Source: Bacillota bacterium (GTDB lineage Bacteria > Bacillota > SHA-98 > UBA4971). From it: a stretch of DNA of 44,857 nucleotides. A program made the translations under genes and the position numbers. The number at the start of each line of letters is the position of its first letter. Position 1 is the first letter of the stretch. The notes under the pieces were generated by a model that was not told the DNA's origin, made no database searches, and saw nothing but the letters and a program-made list of their open reading frames with translations. Below are positions 17,335 to 25,051 of the stretch, piece after piece. The stretch lies in assembly GCA_012518595.1 (NCBI GenBank), contig JAAYRV010000138.1, positions 1 to 44,857 on the forward strand, given 5' to 3'.

Positions 17335-18945
17335 TCATAGCCTGCATGTCCCGGTGGGACACAGCTTGTCCTTGATGTGCGCTTCAAACTCGTCTTTGAA
17401 ATACTTGAGCATGGTCATAATAGGTATAGGCGCTGATTGCCCCAACCCGCAAAGTGCGGTCTTTTGCATAGCATGACTTAAGTCCTCTAAGACTCTAAGA
17501 TCTTCATACGTTCCGTTGCCGATTGCGATCTTCTCAACAATATGGTGTAATCTTGCTGTTCCTTCCCTGCACGGAACGCATTTCCCACACGATTCCCTGA
17601 CAAAGAACCTCATGAAAGATTCTGCAATATCAACTATGCAGTGGCTGTCGTCCATTATCAGCAGGGCGCCTGACCCAAGAGCGGATCCCATCTCAGGGAG
17701 AGTGAAGTAGTCCATAGGCACATCCAACATCTCACCGGGGAGACATCCACCGGAAGTGCCTCCGGTCTGCGCCATCTTAAAGCTTCGCCCTCCCGGGATC
17801 CCGCCGCCAATCTCGTAGATGATCTTGCGGAGGGTAATACCCATGGGCACTTCAATAAGACCCTTGCTGTTAATGTCTCCTGTCATAGTAAACACCTTTG
17901 TTCCGGGACATTTCGGAGTACCGAACCCCCTGTACCATACAGGTCCGTTAAGTATTATCCGAGGGATATTGCCCAACGTTTCCACGTTATTTACTACTGT
18001 CGGCATTCCTAAGAAGCCATGGGTGCCCGGATACGGGGGCTTAACCCTGGGTTCCCCACGTCCGCCTTCCATGGACTCGATGAGTGCAGTTTCCTCGCCA
18101 CACACGTAAGCCCCAGCGCCTTTTCTCACCTCAATATCGAAGGAGAAACCTGATCCAAAGATGTCGCGGCCCAGCAATCCCATGGCTTTTGCTTGCTCAA
18201 TTCCTTTCGTTATCCGCTCGATGGAAAGAGAATACTCACCTCTTATGTACACGAAGCCTCGCTCTGCCCCAACTGCATACCCGGCAATAGCCATGGCCTC
18301 AAGAATACTATGGGGATCTCCTTCCAGGATCAAACGATCCTTAAAAGTCCCTGGCTCGCCTTCATCAGCATTACATATTATGAACTTCTCATCAGCTACT
18401 GCGTTCGCTGTGAAACTCCACTTCAAACCGGTGGGAAACGCAGCTCCGCCTCTGCCTACAAGTCCTGACTGTTTCATAACTTCTATGACATCGCAAGGTT
18501 CCATTTCAGTGAGACACTTTGCCAAAGCCCGATATCCGTCACGGGCAATATATTCCTCAATAGAGGAAGGATCGATAATCCCACAGTTGCGCAGGACAAT
18601 CCTTTCTTGGCACTCCAGATACTCAGGTTCCTTGTAACTTACGATCCCGGCAAGACGGCCTTCGCCTGTAAGGCGCCGCACAATTCTGCCCTTTAGAAGA
18701 TGCTCCTCAACAATTTCCGAGACATCTCGCACCGCCACTTTCTCATACAGAGTCCCTTCAGGGTAAACCACGATTACAGGGCCAAGGTCACACGGACCCA
18801 GACAACCTGTTTCCACTACTCTTACCTCTTCATCCAGACCCCGACGTTTCAATTCCTCTGTCAATGCGTCACGGACTGCCTTGCATCCTTCAAGAATACA
18901 TGGAGTTCCACCGCATACCAGGACATGTGAACGGTAGAATCGCAC
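17335..18945 (-). CDS. hydB: NuoF-like NAD/FMN-binding hydrogenase subunit HydB
   Basis: N-terminal thioredoxin-like 2Fe-2S, GLVGRGGAAFPTGLKW, FIICNADEGEPGTFKDR, ESCGKCVPCREGTARL. Confidence 0.93.
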   Translation of the reverse strand: MRFYRSHVLVCGGTPCILEGCKAVRDALTEELKRRGLDEEVRVVETGCLGPCDLGPVIVVYPEGTLYEKVAVRDVSEIVEEHLLKGRIVRRLTGEGRLAGIVSYKEPEYLECQERIVLRNCGIIDPSSIEEYIARDGYRALAKCLTEMEPCDVIEVMKQSGLVGRGGAAFPTGLKWSFTANAVADEKFIICNADEGEPGTFKDRLILEGDPHSILEAMAIAGYAVGAERGFVYIRGEYSLSIERITKGIEQAKAMGLLGRDIFGSGFSFDIEVRKGAGAYVCGEETALIESMEGGRGEPRVKPPYPGTHGFLGMPTVVNNVETLGNIPRIILNGPVWYRGFGTPKCPGTKVFTMTGDINSKGLIEVPMGITLRKIIYEIGGGIPGGRSFKMAQTGGTSGGCLPGEMLDVPMDYFTLPEMGSALGSGALLIMDDSHCIVDIAESFMRFFVRESCGKCVPCREGTARLHHIVEKIAIGNGTYEDLRVLEDLSHAMQKTALCGLGQSAPIPIMTMLKYFKDEFEAHIKDKLCPTGTCRL

Positions 18946-18968
18946 GAGTCTCTACCCCCTCCCAGATG

Positions 18969-19448
18969 TCACCTGTATTTCTCAAGAATAACCGGAATAT
19001 CATCGGGCGTGAGGTTGCCGTACACTTCATCATCAATCATTATTGCCGGAGCCACACCACATACTCCGAGGCAGCTGGTGTGTTTGAGAGTAAACTTACC
19101 GCAACTTGTGGTACCTCCCATGGGAATTCCTAATTCTTGACTTAGAACATCAATTAACGTGTCTGCGCCCAACAGGTGGCATGGCGCGTTTTCACATACT
19201 CTGATTACGTGTTCTCCCACGGGTTCAACAGAAAAAAGGGTATAGAAGGTAGCGACACCATATACCTTTCCCAGTGGCATATCAAGGTTCCTTGCGACCT
19301 CAATAAGCGCATTCTCAGGAAGATATCCAAACGCCCTCTGAACATCATCCAAGATAGCGAGAAGTTCGTGTTCGCTCCGTCCATGCCTTGCGACGATCTC
19401 CTTGATAGTCGATTCCAAACTGTCTAAGCTTGCAGGCATAACGTCCAT
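18969..19448 (-). CDS. hydC: NuoE-like 2Fe-2S hydrogenase subunit HydC
   Basis: LLAILDDVQRAFGYLPENAL, VYGVATFYTLF, CENAPCHLLGA, TSCLGVCGVAPAIMID. Confidence 0.93.
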   Translation of the reverse strand: MDVMPASLDSLESTIKEIVARHGRSEHELLAILDDVQRAFGYLPENALIEVARNLDMPLGKVYGVATFYTLFSVEPVGEHVIRVCENAPCHLLGADTLIDVLSQELGIPMGGTTSCGKFTLKHTSCLGVCGVAPAIMIDDEVYGNLTPDDIPVILEKYR

Positions 19449-19485
19449 CTTTAAGCCCCCTTTTCATGAAAGGCGCTCTCTCAGG

Positions 19486-19848
19486 TTAACCGGTAGGAAT
19501 TACCCACTCCCCCACCACTTGGCCGTTCACAACGTGACTGGCCACGATCTTGCGTGCTTTCTCCTTGGAAACCTTACCGTAAGTGACTTTCTCCGTACCC
19601 GGCATCATTATACTGATAATGGGTTCTTGTTCACACAATCCGATACAACCTGTCTGAGTCACAATAACATCTTGAATATTACGCCGCGCCAGCTCATCCA
19701 TAATGGCTGAAAGGGTTTCACGAGCGCCTGCTGCAATGCCACATGTACCCATACCCACCACGATTCTTGTGGTCTCCTTGCCTTCTCTGAGTCTGGTCAT
19801 TGCCTGAGCTTGCTTCCTAATTCGTTCCAAATCTTCAACTGTTTTCAT
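19486..19848 (-). CDS. Thioredoxin-like (2Fe-2S) ferredoxin
   Basis: VVGMGTCGIAAGA...VTQTGCIGLCEQEPIISI; start trimmed to ATG at 19848 after GGGAGGTG. Confidence 0.88.
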   Translation of the reverse strand: MKTVEDLERIRKQAQAMTRLREGKETTRIVVGMGTCGIAAGARETLSAIMDELARRNIQDVIVTQTGCIGLCEQEPIISIMMPGTEKVTYGKVSKEKARKIVASHVVNGQVVGEWVIPTG

Positions 19849-19991
19849 TTGCGACACCTCCCAAGACTTGCCCTTCAACTCTCTGGTTAATCCCATACCT
19901 CCACTAACCGATAAGCTCTTTTCCAGAATCCCCTACGTTTTGAATTTAGACCTTATTGTTCCACTTCCTACCTACTTACTAGCTTACTACT

Positions 19992-20009
19992 TTGTGCGTT
20001 TTTTCACAA
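19992..20009. promoter_or_regulatory. Putative Rex operator upstream of ferredoxin-hydCBA
   Basis: TTGTGCG-TTTT-TTCACAA; 12/14 positions match TTGTGAA-N4-TTCACAA; rex gene lies just downstream of hydA. Confidence 0.65.
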
Positions 20010-20038
20010 TCCCCCTTTCGCACTTTTCATAACTTATC

Positions 20039-20494
20039 TCAAGTGTCTGCACTATCGCCTCTTTCGGCTCCGTTCTTACTGACAATTCCCACAACTCTTG
20101 CCTGGTACTTTGCTATGGCCGGACGCTTGCTGTATGCAGCAATCCCCAGATATGAGAGCCCCAGGAATCCGAAGCCTAAGACGGCTGCAAGCAGAGATGC
20201 TATGTCCCGCCGACCTAGATGAGATGCGAATACAGTGCCTAAGTAAAGACCGAACAGGAGGAAGATAAGGGGTATTATGTAAACAATCACCGCCGCCCTG
20301 ACTACCTGAGCCGCTTCCAGCTCCAGCTCGACTTCATCGTGTTCCTTCGCGCCTACGGTATTTGTCGCGACAGCAATAATCCTGTCTCTTGATCCAAACC
20401 CGCACACCTTGCACCTGGTACATTCATCTCTCCGAAATATCTCAACCTTAGCCATATTACCTGCAGTTTCAATTACTCTGCCTAGCTCTCTCAT
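20039..20494 (-). CDS. RseC/SoxR-reducing-type membrane protein
   Basis: RELGRVIETAGNMAKVEIFRRDECTRCKVCGFG plus two TM helices; start trimmed to ATG 20494 after GGAGG. Confidence 0.8.
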   Translation of the reverse strand: MRELGRVIETAGNMAKVEIFRRDECTRCKVCGFGSRDRIIAVATNTVGAKEHDEVELELEAAQVVRAAVIVYIIPLIFLLFGLYLGTVFASHLGRRDIASLLAAVLGFGFLGLSYLGIAAYSKRPAIAKYQARVVGIVSKNGAERGDSADT

Positions 20495-20531
20495 GTTATT
20501 TGCATCCTCCGAAACGTTAATCGCGACCGGT

Positions 20532-21077
20532 CTAGGATGCCTGGACATCCTTTAGGCCTTCCTTGATTACATCGCGTATCACAGGCACTGCAGACGGACT
20601 TCCGATAGGTATGTCCCCGAGTATACCCTCTAGTGTGTCTGTACTGCACGCAAACTTAGCGTTCCCTCTAACATGTTGATATTTGAAGTTTACATGAGGA
20701 TTGCATACTATAAGAAGAGCCATTGTCTCCGCTATATCTCCAAGAGGCGCCCTGTCAATACTACTGATCCTGAAATTGGCTTCAACCTGTGTCCCCTGCC
20801 CTACTGCAGATTGGATTTCCAAATCTCCTCCCGCCATTCTGGCAGCTTCCCGAAACAGCGGGATTCCAAGGCCCACTCGCCGAGTCTTCCTGGAAGTAAC
20901 AAAGGGATTGGCAATACTGTCTAGAATTGCCTCTGGAATTCCAGGCCCGTCATCTTCAATGGTTATGGTCAAAAGATCAGAGGATTCATCCTCCGAGATG
21001 GTTATGCCTATCGTATCAGCCCCTGCTTCTATAGAGTTTTGCGCTATGTCCAATATGTGAAGAGACAGCTCTCGCAC
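20532..21077 (-). CDS. Stand-alone histidine-kinase-like ATPase (HATPase_c), no visible DHp domain
   Basis: LHILDIAQNSIEAGAD (N box), EDDGPGIP, GLGIPLFREAARMAGGDLEIQS (G boxes). Confidence 0.85.
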   Translation of the reverse strand: MRELSLHILDIAQNSIEAGADTIGITISEDESSDLLTITIEDDGPGIPEAILDSIANPFVTSRKTRRVGLGIPLFREAARMAGGDLEIQSAVGQGTQVEANFRISSIDRAPLGDIAETMALLIVCNPHVNFKYQHVRGNAKFACSTDTLEGILGDIPIGSPSAVPVIRDVIKEGLKDVQAS

Positions 21078-21116
21078 ATAATCCCTCCTGTTTCATGTGC
21101 CTACAGGCAACGCCTG

Positions 21117-21866
21117 TCACATAGTTGCACACCGAGGCGTAACGTATCGTCCCTTTGCCAATCTCAAAGCGAGCAGAATTTCATCCCACATTGCGCCCTC
21201 CATAAAAAAGTCGGTATAACCTGCTATCTCGCTCAACCTGTGAGCATCTGAAGATTTGACAAGAGGAAACCGGGCGATGGATGGAAATCTCGTTCTGGCC
21301 GTATCCGGGCTGATGTTTCTTGATATTTCCATACAGCAAAGCTCGAGTCCGTCCGGGACAAACCCAAGGTTCCTAATGAGGCTGAATGACGGCCTATCTA
21401 CGTGTGCAGGGATAACCAGGCCGTCCAATTCGCTGACACGGCGACTCACGTAGTCAACGCTCATAGATGTGGAGCAAAGAAGTAAAGTGCATAATTTACC
21501 TGTTACTCTGCCACAAGAATCCATTATCAGTTGTTCCCCGAACCTCGCTTCGTCGTTTTCAACTTCAGGTAACGCAGAATAGACTTCTTCCTGCCAGATG
21601 TTTAAGGCGTCCGGGTGTCGGAAAAATGTGAGCACATGCACATCCTCTACAGTCTGGACTTCAATTCCGCCAAGTACAGTTATTCCCTCAGCTGCCCCTG
21701 CTTCTGCCACTGCTCGAACATTTTCCGCAGAATTATGATCACATATGCCGATAATCTCCAAACCCTTGACTTTTGCAGCCGCAATTATCGCAGGCGGAGT
21801 CATCTCATTCTCTGCACACGGGGAAAGAGCGGTGTGGATATGGAGGTCAGCAGGAAGAAACCGCAC
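21117..21866 (-). CDS. PHP-domain metal-dependent phosphoesterase
   Basis: ADLHIHTALSPC, GICDHNSAENV, VIPAHVDRPS, KSSDAH. Confidence 0.88.
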   Translation of the reverse strand: MRFLPADLHIHTALSPCAENEMTPPAIIAAAKVKGLEIIGICDHNSAENVRAVAEAGAAEGITVLGGIEVQTVEDVHVLTFFRHPDALNIWQEEVYSALPEVENDEARFGEQLIMDSCGRVTGKLCTLLLCSTSMSVDYVSRRVSELDGLVIPAHVDRPSFSLIRNLGFVPDGLELCCMEISRNISPDTARTRFPSIARFPLVKSSDAHRLSEIAGYTDFFMEGAMWDEILLALRLAKGRYVTPRCATM

Positions 21867-21884
21867 CTTGTTCTCCTCCCCTTT

Positions 21885-22247
21885 CTACTCCCTGACCCTG
21901 CCTCTAATGCCCATACGGTATAAGATGCCTACAACTTCAAAAGAAGGTTTCGATGTAGTCAGTAAAGGGATACCTTCATCATCAGCTTTAATCACAGTGT
22001 CATGAGCAGGACCGGCTCCTCCTGCCACTATGATTGCGGAAAGACCTGTAAGGGCTCCGACAGCTACGATATTCTGATGTATCTGGACGGTAACCCAGAC
22101 ATCGCCCTGCCCTGCTCCTGCCATGACATCACTTAGAAGGTCTGACGAGTATCCAAATGCTACCTTGTTGTCCAGCTGTCCTGAGCCGGCTGCTACTTCG
22201 CACTCAAGCTCGTCAACAATATCCCGCACCCTCACCCCATGACTCAT
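21885..22247 (-). CDS. DRTGG-domain protein (second paralog)
   Basis: VRDIVDELECEVAAGSGQLDNKVAFGYSSDLLSDVMAGAGQGDVWVTVQIHQNIVAVGALTGLSAIIV; start trimmed to ATG 22247. Confidence 0.75.
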   Translation of the reverse strand: MSHGVRVRDIVDELECEVAAGSGQLDNKVAFGYSSDLLSDVMAGAGQGDVWVTVQIHQNIVAVGALTGLSAIIVAGGAGPAHDTVIKADDEGIPLLTTSKPSFEVVGILYRMGIRGRVRE

Positions 22248-22251
22248 ACCA

Positions 22252-23613
22252 TCACTCCCCGGGCTTTGAGAAAGCACTGTCTTCCTTGCTGTCTTCCTTT
22301 AGAGCAGGTGGGCTCTTCTTTGCCATCTCCAGGAGCTGCTCTGCAAGGATTTCGATTTCTTCACGCAGTTTGAGAATACAGTCAGTGTCCACTGCCAATC
22401 CCTGGACGATATCCTCAGCCAGGGCACGACAATTAGGACTGCCACATGAACCGCAGTCCAGCCCGGGCAACTCGCTGACCACTTTTTCTATCATTTCAGC
22501 TTTGGTAATCGCCCGGGACACATCTTGATCAAGCCTGAAAGCAGGCACTGCCACAATATCAGGTTTTATCGTAAACTCACCCAGGCGCTCCTCGAGATTA
22601 AGGTCTTCGGTAAGCTCATCACGTAATTTCGGACGCGTCTCTGATTTGTCCACGAGAGCCTCCAGGTTCATCCGACCTATGAACGGGTTTATTACGGTGA
22701 GAGCACCGCCGACACATCCGCCTGTGCACGCCTGGGCCTCGACAAACTCTATATCTTGCAGCTTGCCCATTTCCAGTTGCTCCAGAACATCGATTACATT
22801 ATGTATTCCATCTACTACGAGGGATTTGGAAATTCCGGCGGCAATGCGCTCTCCCCCGGAGCGTCCCCAACCCACGCCCACCGGCGATGCTTTGAGTTCA
22901 GGATGAGAAGGTGAAATCTCCGGAAGTCTCTTCACAATCTCGCCGTAGACATCAGAGATGGATATGGCGCCATCTACAGGGAAGCTCCCAAGTTTGTTGG
23001 CTTCCCGAACCCACGTCACCTTCGCCGGACACGGAGTGATAAAGAAAGCGCCGATGTTCTCTTTCGGGATACGAAGCTCCGCGGCTTTCATCTCCTTAGC
23101 CAGCTTACCGGAGCAGGCCATAGGTGAATCCACCGGAATCAAGTAATCTATCAATGCAGGAAAACGCACCTGAATCAATCTTACTACAGCAGGACAAGCT
23201 GCTGAAATCATAGGCGCCTTAGCGCCTTGCTTCTTAAGGTACTCTGTGGTTAGGAAAGTAGCTATGTCTGCCCCGTAGGCTACTTCGAAGACATCATCAA
23301 ATCCCATATCCATGAGGGCGGCCAGCACTCTTCGGCGATCAACTTCCCTGCCAAACTGGGAATATAGGGCCGGAGCAGGCAGTGCAATAGTGTGCTCGAA
23401 TTCTTTCAGTCTCGACAGTGAATCTGTGATCGCTGTTTTTGCATGGTTGTCACAAATCCTGATACACTCACCGCAGTCAGTGCATCTTTCTGCGTTGATC
23501 CTTGCCTTGCCGGCTCTCACTCTAATAGCTTCAGTCGGGCAGTTCTTGATGCACCTGGTGCATCCGCGACACTTCTCCTCAATCAGCAATACTGAGTGGA
23601 ATAACTGGCCCAT
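22252..23613 (-). CDS. [FeFe] hydrogenase-like protein with N-terminal 2x[4Fe-4S] and C-terminal FeS domain (group D / putative sensory type)
   Basis: CRGCTRCIKNCP, CTDCGECIRICD; H-domain motifs ISAACPAVVR, TPCPAKV, EAQACTGGCVGG; C-terminal GLDCGSCGSPNCRALAEDI. Confidence 0.85.
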   Translation of the reverse strand: MGQLFHSVLLIEEKCRGCTRCIKNCPTEAIRVRAGKARINAERCTDCGECIRICDNHAKTAITDSLSRLKEFEHTIALPAPALYSQFGREVDRRRVLAALMDMGFDDVFEVAYGADIATFLTTEYLKKQGAKAPMISAACPAVVRLIQVRFPALIDYLIPVDSPMACSGKLAKEMKAAELRIPKENIGAFFITPCPAKVTWVREANKLGSFPVDGAISISDVYGEIVKRLPEISPSHPELKASPVGVGWGRSGGERIAAGISKSLVVDGIHNVIDVLEQLEMGKLQDIEFVEAQACTGGCVGGALTVINPFIGRMNLEALVDKSETRPKLRDELTEDLNLEERLGEFTIKPDIVAVPAFRLDQDVSRAITKAEMIEKVVSELPGLDCGSCGSPNCRALAEDIVQGLAVDTDCILKLREEIEILAEQLLEMAKKSPPALKEDSKEDSAFSKPGE

Positions 23614-23615
23614 GA

Positions 23616-24044
23616 TCAGCTTCCTTCTTTCGCAGGTAGGTTTATTACTGCTCTGATACTTGTCCCGGAACCTACTTGCGACGTGACTTTGAGTTCATCG
23701 GAATACCGCTTCATGTTAGGGAGGCCCAAACCTGCCCCAAATCCCATCTCTCTAATATCCTCCGACGCAGTGGAGTAACCAACTTGCATTGCCAAGGCAA
23801 TATCGGAAATACCGGGACCTTCATCATCAGCATAGATAATGACTCGCTCAGGTAATATATCAATGCCGACAGTGCCACGGTACGCGTGTATTACTATGTT
23901 CATCTCCGCCTCATACGCCACTATACCCACACGTCTGGCGGTCTCTGCGTCAATACCTATTTGGCGGAGCGCCCTCTTGGTTTTTGCTGCCGCCCCTCCT
24001 GCAGCTTGAAAATCCCTCCCTGAGACATGATACTCAAGGCGCAT
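23616..24044 (-). CDS. RsbW/SpoIIAB-like anti-sigma serine kinase-type ATPase
   Basis: YEAEMNIVIHAYRGTVGIDI, DDEGPGISDI, GFGAGLGLPNMKRYSDEL; start trimmed to ATG 24044. Confidence 0.85.
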   Translation of the reverse strand: MRLEYHVSGRDFQAAGGAAAKTKRALRQIGIDAETARRVGIVAYEAEMNIVIHAYRGTVGIDILPERVIIYADDEGPGISDIALAMQVGYSTASEDIREMGFGAGLGLPNMKRYSDELKVTSQVGSGTSIRAVINLPAKEGS

Positions 24045-24438
24045 CCTGTGCTCCTCCCACAGCACGTGGCCAGTGACGCCAACCTGGCAACCCTGCCGTA
24101 TAAAGAAGGCCGGCTGACTCGTACAGCGGGTAACGGGTGCATAGGATTGGGAGACCCAATTCGCGACTCATATCAATAATGTCAGGAGTGGGTCGCTTAC
24201 CGCGAACAAAGACAATAGCAGCCAGATCCACCATCTCTGCTGCACGGATAATCTGGGGCGACACTAATCCGGTGAGGACAAGCATTCTCTCTTTTGTAAA
24301 CGCCAATACGTCACTTATGAGATCGCATCCGCAACCTGCCTCCACATGCAAGTCTAACTTATCCTCACCTGTCAGGACTTCCGCCTCAAGAATTCTGGCT
24401 ACATCCCTCAGTTGCACCTGCTTCAACCCTCCGTCCAA
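24034..24438 (-). CDS. DRTGG-domain protein (first paralog)
   Basis: LRDVARILEAEVLTGEDKLDLHVEAGCGCDLISDVLAF...VLTGLVSPQIIRAAEMVDLAAIVFVRGKRP. Confidence 0.78.
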   Translation of the reverse strand: MDGGLKQVQLRDVARILEAEVLTGEDKLDLHVEAGCGCDLISDVLAFTKERMLVLTGLVSPQIIRAAEMVDLAAIVFVRGKRPTPDIIDMSRELGLPILCTRYPLYESAGLLYTAGLPGWRHWPRAVGGAQDAP

Positions 24439-24447
24439 AACCGTAGT

Positions 24448-24984
24448 CTACCTCTGGATGATCACAGAGTATCCTTCTGCTTCAAGCTCCGAAGCAAGGG
24501 CTTCAGCATTAGCTTTGTTTTGAAACGCACCCACTTGAATTCTATACGGTGTTACAGATGTGACATACACAGGATATCCTGCTTCTTCCAGTTTACGCCC
24601 GAGTTCCTCTGCTTTACTTCTTTCATAGAATTCTCCAACCTGGACTCGGTAAAGTACAGACTCCTCCGCAACCTCGCGGGTTCCAGGTGTAATATCCGTC
24701 GTGTCCAGGGTAACAGCAGCAGGTTGCCCCGATGGACGAGGATCCGGCTCTTCCGTCGACTTAGGAGAAATTGGGCTGGGTTGTGAGTCACTACTGTCCA
24801 GCAAACCTGATCCGGTTGTCGGGGCCTGACTGGAACGCGGCGCTTGCAAAGACGACGCGCAATAACTCAAGACGTACTTTCCGAGCAAGACACCAAGCCC
24901 TACCATAGCTGCAAGCGTCACGACCCACACCAATACAAGCCATAGAGATTGCTCTTTGGATCTACCTTTTCGTTCCGGCATCAT
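24448..24984 (-). CDS. SPOR-domain membrane-anchored protein
   Basis: Single N-terminal TM, Pro/Ser linker, tandem SPOR-like halves YRVQVGEFYERSKAEELGRKLEEAGYPVYV / YRIQVGAFQNKANAEALASELEAEGYSVII. Confidence 0.85.
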   Translation of the reverse strand: MMPERKGRSKEQSLWLVLVWVVTLAAMVGLGVLLGKYVLSYCASSLQAPRSSQAPTTGSGLLDSSDSQPSPISPKSTEEPDPRPSGQPAAVTLDTTDITPGTREVAEESVLYRVQVGEFYERSKAEELGRKLEEAGYPVYVTSVTPYRIQVGAFQNKANAEALASELEAEGYSVIIQR

Positions 24985-25051
24985 ATACCCCTCCTTAGCG
25001 TCATCTACCTAGTAATATTACCTCGCGCCGAGCCGGTTTCCTTCTAAACAT

